Shown here one piece after another: positions 37,187 through 45,459 of a stretch of DNA of 64,000 nt. Source of the stretch: an uncultured Coriobacteriaceae bacterium. Lineage in GTDB: Bacteria; Actinomycetota; Coriobacteriia; Coriobacteriales; Atopobiaceae. The position numbers and the translations under genes were made by a program. The stretch lies in contig CADCHF010000017.1 of the NCBI GenBank assembly GCA_902801175.1, forward strand, positions 1 to 64,000, in the 5' to 3' direction. The notes under the pieces are model-generated. The model ran no database searches. It saw nothing but the letters and a program-made list of their open reading frames with translations, and was not told the DNA's origin. Within the stretch, counting starts at the first letter, position 1. Every line of letters begins with the position of its first letter.

Positions 37187-38113
37187 CTACAGCCGCTCCG
37201 CCAGAGCCACAATTGCCTCCACGGTCTGCGCCTGCTGCTCCTCGCGCGTAATGGTGGCCGCGCCATCGCCTGCCTGCTCGCCGTAGTTGCCATAGTAGGC
37301 GTGGTTTCCACCTTCTATGACAAGCTCCTGCGCACCAGCTGGGAGCTTGGCCCATGCATCTGCATAGGCACCACGGTTGAGGACCTCATCGTCGCTACCC
37401 ACGATGGAAAGCGTGGGCCCTGCAAGACTCGTGAGGTCGGACGCCGGATAGGACGCCAGAAAGACCATGGCATCGACGTCTGCGAGGTGTTCGCTCGCAT
37501 ACTGCGCCGCGGCTACCCCGCCAAGCGAGTGTCCAGCCAAGATCCATCGCTCCACCTGCGGAAACTCATCCATGGCCCCCTGCGCCGCAGAGACGTCCGT
37601 CAGCGCAAAGTTGAGGGGTGGACACACCAGCACGCACAGCACACCGCGCGTGGCACAGGCCTCGAGCATTGGCGCATAGGCTTCGGGCTGCACCTTTGCT
37701 CCTGGGTAGAACACCATTCCAACCCGAGCGTCCTGCGGAACAAACGCAAGGTCGCCTCCGCCCATTGCACGAACCTCAACTCCGCCCTCAGGCGTCTCCA
37801 CCGCCTCCAGTGCCGCCGCATCGGCGTGGTAGTAGACGCTAAAGTAGAGCGCGCTTCCTCCCACAACAACGCTCAACACGAGCGCAAGGGGAACCAGCAG
37901 ACGAAACCGCAGCTTGCGGGTCTTGTGGTGAAACACATGCATGCCCAAAAAGGCACCCAGGCCACCGCCCAAGAACGCCAGCGTCAAGAGCGTTCGCTCG
38001 GGAATGCGCCACTCACCGCGCTCGGCCCGGCGCTTGTCCACCCCGTAGCACACAAACGCCGCGACGTTAGCAACTGCGAGATAGAGAGCTATCGCTATGG
38101 TTTCGACGTCCAC
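37187..38113 (-). CDS. DUF1294 membrane domain fused to an alpha/beta hydrolase
   Basis: A 308-residue protein. Residues 1-70 are a DUF1294 domain: two membrane segments around CYGVDKRRAERGEWRIPERTL and the GGGLGAFLGMHVFHHKTRKLRF signature. A third membrane segment (about 72-92) leads to an extracytoplasmic alpha/beta hydrolase with the nucleophile elbow GHSLGG, an Asp near IVGSDDEVL and the His in GGNHAYYG, matching the dienelactone-hydrolase-like group. The fusion suggests a membrane-tethered esterase or lipase acting outside the membrane. It is convergent with nothing and probably single. Confidence 0.85.
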   Translation of the reverse strand: MDVETIAIALYLAVANVAAFVCYGVDKRRAERGEWRIPERTLLTLAFLGGGLGAFLGMHVFHHKTRKLRFRLLVPLALVLSVVVGGSALYFSVYYHADAAALEAVETPEGGVEVRAMGGGDLAFVPQDARVGMVFYPGAKVQPEAYAPMLEACATRGVLCVLVCPPLNFALTDVSAAQGAMDEFPQVERWILAGHSLGGVAAAQYASEHLADVDAMVFLASYPASDLTSLAGPTLSIVGSDDEVLNRGAYADAWAKLPAGAQELVIEGGNHAYYGNYGEQAGDGAATITREEQQAQTVEAIVALAERL

Positions 38114-38164
38114 TATGCCTCCGCGCTCATAACAAAAGAACCGCTCATCACTCTACTGCAAGGT

Positions 38165-39004
38165 TCACGCTGGAGCATGCCCCAAAGGCCACTCAAAGGC
38201 ACCCGCTTCGTCATCGAGCAGGGGCAGCATGCCCTCAACGTAGCGATGGTACGAGCCATCCTCACCGTAGGCACGCGCAAGCAGGTACCCATAAAGTGGA
38301 CCGGCAGGGCGCTCCCCCATCGCCCGCGCCTGCTCAATCAGCCTCGAGAAAAGATCGAGGCCAAACCCACCGCGTCCTCCCGCATCGACACAAGTAACGA
38401 GCGCTCGTCCACCAGGCAACAGCGAGCTTCCCTCGTACGGACCGCCCAGTTGGTCATACCAGTGAGCCCACATCACAAAGCCCCAAAAGTAGCGTGGCTC
38501 GTCCATGCGGGGAAAGAGCGCGAACGGGGAGCATATCGCCTGATGCGCGTTGACGAACGAGCCCGCATCGCGCCCACTGTCGTCCAACAGCAGGTCATGC
38601 ACCTCGCGACGCGCAACATAACGCATTGGCCGAACCTGCACCACGCGGTACGTCCCCAAAAGACCGGTCGCACCCCTGAGGAGCCGCCGATAGTCATGGG
38701 TCCACTCCAGTCGCATCCGCTGATACGCCAGCTCTTGCTCGAGCTCGTCCACCCGGCGCTCAATGCGCTGCGTGAGGCCTCCCATCGTATCGGAATGCAG
38801 AATCTGGCTGACCTCGCTGAGCGAGAAGCCCATGGCCTGATAGCGCTTGCATTCCCACAGCAGGTTGATCTGCCAGTCGTCGTAGTAGCGATAGCCGTTG
38901 TTTGGGTCCACCTCGGGCGAAAGAATCCCCAGCCGCTCGTAGTGGCGCAGCGTCTCACGCGTGACGTCAAACGCCTTGCAAATGTCTTTCTGCGTATACC
39001 GCAC
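38165..39004 (-). CDS. MerR-family regulator with effector-binding domain
   Basis: A 279-residue regulator. Residues 1-75 form the MerR winged helix (YTQKDICKAFDVTRETLRHYERLGILSPEVDPNNGYRYY), with the dimerising coiled coil around residues 80-110. A long C-terminal domain (residues 115-279, starting RVVQVRPMRYVARRE) looks like a GyrI-type small-molecule sensor. I chose GTG at 39004 because GGAGGC precedes it. It is divergent from the old yellow enzyme, 96 bases away, and probably controls it. Confidence 0.85.
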   Translation of the reverse strand: MRYTQKDICKAFDVTRETLRHYERLGILSPEVDPNNGYRYYDDWQINLLWECKRYQAMGFSLSEVSQILHSDTMGGLTQRIERRVDELEQELAYQRMRLEWTHDYRRLLRGATGLLGTYRVVQVRPMRYVARREVHDLLLDDSGRDAGSFVNAHQAICSPFALFPRMDEPRYFWGFVMWAHWYDQLGGPYEGSSLLPGGRALVTCVDAGGRGGFGLDLFSRLIEQARAMGERPAGPLYGYLLARAYGEDGSYHRYVEGMLPLLDDEAGAFEWPLGHAPA

Positions 39005-39032
39005 CGCTGCCTCCAGCAACCGCCTCGCATGC

Positions 39033-39055
39033 TTGACCTGGTGGTAACCCCCACC
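39033..39055 (+). promoter_or_regulatory. Possible MerR operator upstream of the old yellow enzyme
   Basis: TTGACC (39033-39038) resembles a -35 box and is followed by GGTGGTAACCCCCACC (39040-39055), an inverted repeat. A 19-base MerR-type spacer would put the -10 box at CATCCT, which is weak. Confidence 0.4.
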
Positions 39056-39100
39056 TTCATCCTAATGATATTGTCAGCGCGCTTCGCAAAGGAGAGGAAC

Positions 39101-41044
39101 ATGAAGCTCGATACGCTGTTTTCACCCATGAAGATCGGCACGTGCGAGATTCCCAACCGCCTCGTGGTTCCCGCCATGGTCATGAACTACTGCACCCATG
39201 ACGGCATGATCACCGACCAGTACGTCGCCTACATGGAGGAGAAGGCCAAGGGTGGCTGGGGACTTCTCATCACCGAGGACTACTGCGTTCAGCCTGCTGG
39301 CAAGGGCTATAGCCGCATCCCCGGCTTTTGGAAGGAGGAGCACGTTGCCAGCAGCCGTCGCGTGACCGAGGCGGTGCACAAGTATGGCTCCAAGATCTTT
39401 GCCCAGATGTACCATCCCGGCCGTCAGACCACGCCCGCTGCCAACGGCGGAGAGACCCCCGTGGCACCCAGCCCCACCAAGGACCCGATGTGCCAGTTCC
39501 AGGCACGCGAGATGACGGTGGACGAGATTCACCAGCTGGTGGAGGACTTTGGCACTGCCGCCCGTCGCGCCAAGGATGCCGGCTATGACGGAGTAGAGCT
39601 CCACTGCGCCCACGGCTACCTGCTGGCCGAGTTCCTCAGCCCCGCCGTCAACCGTCGCGTGGACGAGTACGGCGGGTGCTTTGACAACCGCGTGCGTATT
39701 GTCGACGAGATCATGGCTGCCATGCGCGCGCAGGTGGGCCCGGACTTCCCCATCCAGGTGCGTTTCTCGTCCAACGACTTCGTTGCCGGTGGCCGCACCG
39801 AGGCCGAGAGCTATGAGCTCTGCCGTCACTTTGAGGAGATTGGCTTTGACGCCATCCACGTCTCCAACGGCATGTACGCAAGCCACCCCACCCAGCAGAT
39901 CATTGCCCCCATGTTCACCGACCACGCCATCAACATGGAGCGTGCGGCACAGATCAAGAGCCTGGTGAACATCCCCGTCATCGTGGCCAACCGCATCAAC
40001 GACCCCAAGATGGCAGACACGCTGCTCAAGATGGGCAAGGCCGATTTCATTGGCATGGCTCGCGGCTCGCTTGCCGACCCGTATCTGCCCGCCAAGGCCA
40101 AGGCCGGCCGCTTTGAGGCCATCCGCTACTGCATTGGCTGCCTGCAGGGCTGCGAGATGCCGCTCTTCCTGGACGACCAGGCCGGCTGCCTCGTTAACCC
40201 GCGCTGCGGCCGCGAGTTTGAGAACGACCTGGCCAAGGTGGCCGAGCCCAAGCGCGTGATGGTGATTGGCGGTGGCCCCGCCGGCCTCATCGCCGCCGAG
40301 ACGCTCGCCCTGCGCGGTCACAAGCCCGAGGTCTTTGAGGCCGACGACCACCTGGGTGGCCAGTTCCGCTCCGCCGCCTTCCCCGTTGGCAAGGGCGAGC
40401 TCTCCACCTTTGTGAGCAGCCTGCGCAAGAGTCTCGAGGAGCTTGAGGTGCCCGTGCACCTGGGCTGCGCGGTTGACGAGGCTGCCATCGCCGCATTTGC
40501 GCCGGACGCTGTCATCATCGCCACCGGAGCCAAGCCGCTGGTGCCGCGCATCCCTGGCATCGACGGCGCCAACGTGGCCACCGCCGAGGACGTGCTGCTG
40601 GGCAAGGTCGAGGTCAAGGCCGCACCGATCGTGGTCTGCGGCGGCGGCGAGGTCGGCTGCGAGACGGCCGACTACATCGCCGAGGTGCTCATGCCGCACG
40701 TACCGGTAACGGTGCTCGAGATGCAGGACGACATCCTCATGGACATGATGCCCATGACCAAGGTCTGCCTCATTGAGATGATGGCCAAGGCTGGCGTGCA
40801 GTGGAAGACCAAGGCAACCGTCAAGGCCATCGAGGCCGACGGCGTGGTCTACGAGGACGCCGAGGGCGAGCACAAGCTCCCCGCTGGCCTCGTCGTGAGC
40901 GGCTTTGGCTACCGCGCGTACAACCCGCTTGAGGAGGCCGCGCGCAAGGTGTGCGACAACGTGCAGGTCATTGGCAGCGCCATCAAGGCCGGCAACGCAC
41001 TCGTTGCTGGCAAGGAGGCCTATGCGGCTGGCCTTGCTGTGTAA
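39101..41044 (+). CDS. NADH:flavin oxidoreductase, old yellow enzyme with Fe-S and FAD
   Basis: A 647-residue flavoenzyme of the 2,4-dienoyl-CoA reductase / enoate reductase family. Residues 1-335 are the FMN barrel (IPNRLVVPAMVMNYC, GYDGVELHCAHGYLLAEFLSP). The 4Fe-4S cysteines are C344/C347/C351/C363. The remainder has a dinucleotide fold (VMVIGGGPAGLIAAE, IVVCGGGEVGCETADY) for FAD and NAD(P)H. It reduces activated C=C bonds of unsaturated acids, bile-acid-like or phenolic substrates; the actual one is unknown. ATG at 39101 follows AAAGGAGAGG. Confidence 0.92.
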   Translation: MKLDTLFSPMKIGTCEIPNRLVVPAMVMNYCTHDGMITDQYVAYMEEKAKGGWGLLITEDYCVQPAGKGYSRIPGFWKEEHVASSRRVTEAVHKYGSKIFAQMYHPGRQTTPAANGGETPVAPSPTKDPMCQFQAREMTVDEIHQLVEDFGTAARRAKDAGYDGVELHCAHGYLLAEFLSPAVNRRVDEYGGCFDNRVRIVDEIMAAMRAQVGPDFPIQVRFSSNDFVAGGRTEAESYELCRHFEEIGFDAIHVSNGMYASHPTQQIIAPMFTDHAINMERAAQIKSLVNIPVIVANRINDPKMADTLLKMGKADFIGMARGSLADPYLPAKAKAGRFEAIRYCIGCLQGCEMPLFLDDQAGCLVNPRCGREFENDLAKVAEPKRVMVIGGGPAGLIAAETLALRGHKPEVFEADDHLGGQFRSAAFPVGKGELSTFVSSLRKSLEELEVPVHLGCAVDEAAIAAFAPDAVIIATGAKPLVPRIPGIDGANVATAEDVLLGKVEVKAAPIVVCGGGEVGCETADYIAEVLMPHVPVTVLEMQDDILMDMMPMTKVCLIEMMAKAGVQWKTKATVKAIEADGVVYEDAEGEHKLPAGLVVSGFGYRAYNPLEEAARKVCDNVQVIGSAIKAGNALVAGKEAYAAGLAV

Positions 41045-41072
41045 GCAAGAACCTTAGACACCTTTGGTTTGA

Positions 41073-41111
41073 GGGCTGCCTCGGCGCATTGTTGCCGGGG
41101 CAGCCCTTTTT
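41073..41111 (+). terminator. Intrinsic terminator
   Basis: GGGCTGCC(TC)GGC pairs with GCCGGGGCAGCCC with one bulge and is followed by TTTTT (41107-41111), 28 bases after the oxidoreductase stop. Confidence 0.85.
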
Positions 41112-41176
41112 GAGCAGAACGCAGAGGCGCCGCACAAGGCTGCTGGCAGCAGCTTGCAGGTTCAATGCACCGTCTA

Positions 41177-42052
41177 TCAGTTACTTCTCCTAAAACTGCT
41201 CCAGCACAATGCGGCCAGCAGCAGGCAAGGCAGCCCTGCCACAAGCCCCAAGGGGGAAGGTCCGACCAGCGTCGCGCCAATCGTACAGAAGGGCACGGCG
41301 GCATTGGATATGGCATTGATGGCACCATGAGCTACCGCACACGGCCACACGCTCCCCGTCTTTAGACGAAGCCATGAGAGCAAGCAGCCAATGGAGGTAC
41401 AGGCGACAACCATCGTAAGAATGCCCGCCACCGGAAAGCCCGGATAGTCCATGCCGTAGTTGTGTCCCATGGCAATGATCGGCGCATGCCAGAGGCCCCA
41501 AATGGCACCACTCGCAATCACGGCACGTCGCTCGGACATGTGCTCGCAGAGTAGAGGAAACAGCAAGCCGCGCCATCCCACTTCCTCACCAAGCGAAGGG
41601 ACGGCATTGATTAATGGGCCTACCGCTAGCGCCGCAACAAGCTGCCCCACAACGACCATCCCCAGCTGATCGTCTGGCACTCCTGCCGCTCGCAACGCCT
41701 CATGCAGCTGGGAGGCATCCGCATCAAAGAGCCCGGGAAACACAAGAAAGAACAGTGCCGAGCCAATAGCCGTGAACACGGCCGGCGTGAGCCAGGCCAG
41801 TGCATAGAAGCGAACGTCGCCGCGCAGATGCAAGCTCAGGCCCAGATCGATGCGCTTCTCTGCGGGAGCTGTCGCTTGTGCCGCAAGGGCTCCAAGCAGC
41901 GGAAAGAACATTGTCACCGCAACGACCGCGACCATAGCGGCAGAGGAGCTAACGCCGGCTGTGATCGCACCCGTAAGCATGCCCGCAGCCATCCAAACGG
42001 TCCAGCTCCCACCAAAGGCAATAGCCAGATAGACGAAAAGACGCTTGTCCAT
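41177..42052 (-). CDS. CPBP-family intramembrane metalloprotease
   Basis: A 291-residue protein with about eight membrane segments. The catalytic motifs of the CPBP (Abi/Rce1) family are EEVGWRG, then GLWHAP, and a third in AVAHGAIN. Roles in other bacteria include bacteriocin self-immunity and cleavage of membrane regulators; nothing local suggests a bacteriocin. ATG at 42052 is preceded by GGGGGAGTC. It is divergent from a YtrA regulator with an operator in the 63-base gap. Confidence 0.9.
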   Translation of the reverse strand: MDKRLFVYLAIAFGGSWTVWMAAGMLTGAITAGVSSSAAMVAVVAVTMFFPLLGALAAQATAPAEKRIDLGLSLHLRGDVRFYALAWLTPAVFTAIGSALFFLVFPGLFDADASQLHEALRAAGVPDDQLGMVVVGQLVAALAVGPLINAVPSLGEEVGWRGLLFPLLCEHMSERRAVIASGAIWGLWHAPIIAMGHNYGMDYPGFPVAGILTMVVACTSIGCLLSWLRLKTGSVWPCAVAHGAINAISNAAVPFCTIGATLVGPSPLGLVAGLPCLLLAALCWSSFRRSN

Positions 42053-42081
42053 GACTCCCCCTTTACGACTTTTGCTCTATT

Positions 42082-42102
42082 TGTTATAGTACATATATAA
42101 CA
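42082..42102 (+). promoter_or_regulatory. YtrA operator
   Basis: TGTTATA (42082-42088) and TATAACA (42096-42102) form a perfect dyad. The site lies 14 bases before the regulator's start codon and 30 bases before the divergent protease gene, so it could control both. Confidence 0.6.
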
Positions 42103-42115
42103 GATGGGAGGCAAG

Positions 42116-42523
42116 ATGTTCTTAGAAGTCGACCTGTCCTCGGACGAGCCAATCTATCGCCAGATACGTGCGCAAATCGTGTCGGCCGTCGCCTCTGGCG
42201 AGCTTGCGCCAGGCGACTCGCTGCCCAGCGTGCGCTCGCTCGCAGGCGACCTAGGCGTCAACATGCATACCGTCAACAAGGCATATGCCATGCTGCGCGA
42301 CGAGGGCTATGTGACCATGCGCGGACGCAGCGGCGCAGTCATTGCCGACATTACGCGGATGGCCTCCCCCGCCCGAGCCCAGGAACACAGGGAGCGACTC
42401 ACCGCAGAGCTGGCACGCCTTGCCACCGAGCTTAAGGCGCGCGGCGGCACTCGCGACGAGTTTGTACGGCTGGCCACAGCGCAGGCAGATGCCGTCTTCT
42501 GTCCGCCAGGCCAAGGCACCTGA
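42116..42523 (+). CDS. GntR-family regulator, YtrA subfamily
   Basis: A 135-residue repressor with the GntR winged helix in residues 1-75 (EPIYRQIRAQIVSAVASGELAPGDSLPSVRSL; LGVNMHTVNKAYAMLRDEGYV) and a short YtrA tail. I chose ATG at 42116 because GGGAGGC lies just before it; the upstream in-frame ATG at 42104 forms part of that site. Together with the DUF1648/DUF5808 membrane gene 96 bases downstream it forms a common two-gene module. Confidence 0.9.
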   Translation: MFLEVDLSSDEPIYRQIRAQIVSAVASGELAPGDSLPSVRSLAGDLGVNMHTVNKAYAMLRDEGYVTMRGRSGAVIADITRMASPARAQEHRERLTAELARLATELKARGGTRDEFVRLATAQADAVFCPPGQGT

Positions 42524-42619
42524 GCGTAGAAGCAGCCCAAACGGATCGCTTTACCAGTCGCCATCCGCGAACCACCTCATTGGCAAGTCTTTGCACCCAT
42601 AAGTAGAAAGGCTCGTAGC

Positions 42620-43726
42620 ATGTCCAGCATCATCGTCATCAACATCTTTATGGTGGCGCTTGTTGGTGCGATTCTCGCAGCCACCCCTTATCTCATGCCT
42701 CCAACCGAGTGCTTCACCGTTACGGTGCCGCCATCGGCCAAGCGTGACCCGCGCGTGAGGGCGCTCTATCGCAACTATGCGATGGGAGTCGGCGCGCTCA
42801 CCCTTGTTGACGTCGCAATAACAGTGTTTACCTTGCCGAAAGCCAACGACCTCACAGCCAGTCTCATCGTTATGGGCGTTGTGCTCGCCCCCATGGCTGC
42901 TTCGTTTGCCCTCATGCTGCACAACCGCAAGCAAGTCCAGGCGCTCAAGCAGACCCAAGGCTGGACGGCAACGGGTGCACATGCCGCAGCAATCGTGGGA
43001 GATGGCGATCTTCCCCAGCCCGTACCGCTCGCCTGGGAGCTCCTGCACCTTGTGGTGGTCGCCGTGCTCATGGCGCTCATCGCAGTTGTCTATGACAGAC
43101 TGCCCGCACAGGTTCCCATGCATGCTGACCTGGGAGGGTCCGTTACCGAGTACGCCGCAAAGAGCCCACGTGTCGCGCTCTTCCCTGTTCTTGAGGCAGC
43201 GTTTCTGGGAATAGTGTTCGCGTTCTGCCACTGGGGCATCCTGCGCTCAAAGCGACCCGTTGACCCTGCAGCACCTGCCACCTCTGCCCTTGCCTACGCG
43301 CAGTTCGCTCGAATCCAGAGCCTCATCATGCTCGTGGGAGGCTTGGCCCTCAACACCTGCAGCGCCGCGGCATTCCTTCTGTCGTGGCTGGGAGTTGTCA
43401 CACTGGAGTTCTCGGGCGTCTTCGTTGTTGGTGTGGCGCTCATCTTTGTTGCTGCCGAGATCTGGGTCTCGGTGCGTCTGGGACAGTCCGGCGGACGCGT
43501 GGCGGCAGAGATGCGCACGAACGACGGCGTCGCGCGCGATGACGACCACCTCTACAAGCTGGGAGTCTTCTACGTAAACCCCGAGGACCCGAGCGTCTGG
43601 GTGCCCAAGCGCTTTGGGATGGGCTGGACCCTCAACTACGCCCGCCCGCTGTCTTGGTTGCTGATGGCCCTGCTCGTTTTGATTTCTGCGGGCTTTGCCT
43701 TTGCCGCATTTCTGCTAACGAAGTGA
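42620..43726 (+). CDS. DUF1648 / DUF5808 membrane protein
   Basis: A 368-residue membrane protein with about seven segments. The middle carries DUF1648 (YDRLPAQVPMHADLGGSVTEYAAKS), found in SdpI-like immunity proteins. The end carries a DUF5808-like block (YKLGVFYVNPEDPSVWVPKRFGMGWTLNYARP). SdpI-like proteins confer resistance to toxic peptides and act as sensors, which fits regulation by a YtrA repressor, but the role here is not shown. ATG at 42620 follows AGAAAGG. Confidence 0.85.
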   Translation: MSSIIVINIFMVALVGAILAATPYLMPPTECFTVTVPPSAKRDPRVRALYRNYAMGVGALTLVDVAITVFTLPKANDLTASLIVMGVVLAPMAASFALMLHNRKQVQALKQTQGWTATGAHAAAIVGDGDLPQPVPLAWELLHLVVVAVLMALIAVVYDRLPAQVPMHADLGGSVTEYAAKSPRVALFPVLEAAFLGIVFAFCHWGILRSKRPVDPAAPATSALAYAQFARIQSLIMLVGGLALNTCSAAAFLLSWLGVVTLEFSGVFVVGVALIFVAAEIWVSVRLGQSGGRVAAEMRTNDGVARDDDHLYKLGVFYVNPEDPSVWVPKRFGMGWTLNYARPLSWLLMALLVLISAGFAFAAFLLTK

Positions 43727-43770
43727 CATGGCTGGCGTGATGGCGCGCGCCTTCTTGGCAGCGGTCTGCA

Positions 43771-44775
43771 TCACCCAAGTCGGTCGTGGTTGATGGGCAG
43801 CTGGAACAGGCGACCAAGCTGACGCTGGCCGCTCGCGACCCCGCAGGCCCACATGGTCTTTGCCACGAGCGCCTCAACGGTCATGTCATCGCCGAGCAAG
43901 ATTCCGGGATGCTCCGCATAGGCACGGCCTACCTCGTAGACGCCCAGGTCAAGACCCTCCTCGGGAACCTGCGTGGTGAGCACCAGCGTATGGCCGGCAT
44001 CCACCCAGCCAAAGAGCGCTTCCTCAAAGCCGTCGGGGATACCGCCTATGCCAAAGGTCTCCAGGATTACCGCCGTGCTGGTACCTGCCAGCGCCGTGAA
44101 CACCTCTGGTCCGAGCCCCGGCGTGAGCTTAAGCACAACCACGCGCTCGTCAAGGCTGTGATAGAAGGCGGGCTTGTTGGACTCCGTTGCCCAATGCGCG
44201 GCACCTCCCATCTCACGCACCGCGCGGTTGCCGCGAACAATAGCCGCAAGCGGCCAGTTGACGCTGGTGAAGGCGTTGTAGCTCATGGTGCGCTGCTTGT
44301 GGGCACGCGTCCCCACGATCACCTTGCCGTCAAAGACCACATGCACGTCGCGCGCCGCGTCATCGCAGGCCCACAGCAGGCTCTGGTACAGATTGAGCTT
44401 GGCGTCGGTGAAGGGAGCGCTCATGGGCTGCTGCGAGCCCGTAAGCACGATGGGCTTGGGGCTGCCCTGCACCAAATACGAGAGTGCCGCCGCCGTGTAG
44501 GCCATGGTGTCGGTGCCATGCAGCACCACAAAGCCGTCGTAGTCCTCGTAGGAGCGCTCGATCTGGGCCGCAATGGCCAGCCAGCCCGAGGGCTTCATGT
44601 TGGTGGAGTCTATGTTCATGAGCTGCACCACGTCTATGTGGCAGAGGTCCTCCACCAGCGGCACGCGCGCCACCAGCTCGGCACCCGTGAGGGCCGGTGC
44701 AAGTCCGCCCATGCCATCCTCTGTTGGCAGCGATGCAATGGTGCCGCCTGTGGCTATGACTTGGATCCGCTTCAT
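43771..44775 (-). CDS. ansA: L-asparaginase, type I
   Basis: A 334-residue amidohydrolase (asparagine to aspartate and ammonia). The first catalytic threonine is in VIATGGTIAS, and the second is in VVLHGTDTMAYTAAA. VLTGSQQPMSAP and NLYQSLLWAC support a cytoplasmic type I enzyme. No signal peptide is seen. Its ATG overlaps the stop of the upstream HAD gene by four bases (ATGA), so the two are translationally coupled. Confidence 0.92.
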   Translation of the reverse strand: MKRIQVIATGGTIASLPTEDGMGGLAPALTGAELVARVPLVEDLCHIDVVQLMNIDSTNMKPSGWLAIAAQIERSYEDYDGFVVLHGTDTMAYTAAALSYLVQGSPKPIVLTGSQQPMSAPFTDAKLNLYQSLLWACDDAARDVHVVFDGKVIVGTRAHKQRTMSYNAFTSVNWPLAAIVRGNRAVREMGGAAHWATESNKPAFYHSLDERVVVLKLTPGLGPEVFTALAGTSTAVILETFGIGGIPDGFEEALFGWVDAGHTLVLTTQVPEEGLDLGVYEVGRAYAEHPGILLGDDMTVEALVAKTMWACGVASGQRQLGRLFQLPINHDRLG

Positions 44776-45386
44776 AGCGCAGCCCCATCCTGCGCCTTGA
44801 TGAACCGACGGAGGGCATCGATGTCACGGTCAAAGACGTAGCCCTGCATCCCCGCCCGCTCGGCCCCCACAACGTTGCGCTTGAGGTCGTCCACAAACAG
44901 GCAGCTGGCAGGCTCAAGCCCATAGCGCTCGCAGAACAGCCGGTAGATGGCCTCGTCGGGCTTTACCACATGCTCGTAGCACGACACGAGGATGCCATCA
45001 AAGACCTCAATTGCCGGAATGCGACTGCAGTATTGCTCAAAGGTGGTGCCAGCATTTGAGAGCAGGTACACGCCATAGCCCGCCGTTTTGAGCTCGCGCA
45101 CCAGCTCGCCCGTAGCGGGCATAGGGTCAAAGACGTCAAACCAATGCAGGGCAAAGGTGTCGGCAAGGTCGTGCAGACGCTCCGGCAGCTTGAGCTTTGC
45201 CGTCCACGCCACGGTCTCGGGGGCAATTGCGCCGGCATCCACCCAGCCCCATTCCCTAGAGTCGAAGACCGCCTTGCGCAGCAGCGCCGCGTCGTCGGGG
45301 TCGGGACAGAGCGCAAGGCTAATCTTGATTGGGTCCCAGTCCATAAGGACCCCACCCATGTCAAACACGATATTGCGAACGCCCAT
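44772..45386 (-). CDS. HAD-family hydrolase, subfamily IA
   Basis: A 204-residue hydrolase. Motif I is NIVFDMGGVLMDWD, the motif II Ser is in YLLSNAGTTF, the Lys is in HVVKPDEAIY and motif IV is CLFVDDLKRNVVGAE. It resembles YihX-like sugar-phosphate phosphatases and L-2-haloacid dehalogenases. The start codon directly follows a long imperfect inverted repeat (45387-45446). Coupled to asparaginase downstream; the functional link is unclear. Confidence 0.87.
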   Translation of the reverse strand: MGVRNIVFDMGGVLMDWDPIKISLALCPDPDDAALLRKAVFDSREWGWVDAGAIAPETVAWTAKLKLPERLHDLADTFALHWFDVFDPMPATGELVRELKTAGYGVYLLSNAGTTFEQYCSRIPAIEVFDGILVSCYEHVVKPDEAIYRLFCERYGLEPASCLFVDDLKRNVVGAERAGMQGYVFDRDIDALRRFIKAQDGAAL

Positions 45387-45446
45387 GGCGCATCTCCCTT
45401 CGCACGACTTATCTCACATCGTATACGAAGGAAGAGAAGATGCGCC
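45387..45446. repeat. Inverted repeat between trpA and the HAD gene
   Basis: GGCGCATCT at 45387-45395 pairs with AGATGCGCC at 45438-45446, and CCTTCG at 45397-45402 with CGAAGG at 45426-45431. On the minus strand the stem ends right at the HAD start codon. It may end the trp transcript or control the HAD gene. Confidence 0.5.
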
Positions 45447-45459
45447 CATAAGAGCTACG

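Noticed and set aside
37172-39100. A frame open for more than 640 codons upstream of, and in frame with, the old yellow enzyme start
   Set aside because: It runs antisense to the MerR and hydrolase genes, has no ribosome site or domain similarity, and reads as rare-residue-rich shadow translation caused by G+C bias. The real start is ATG at 39101.
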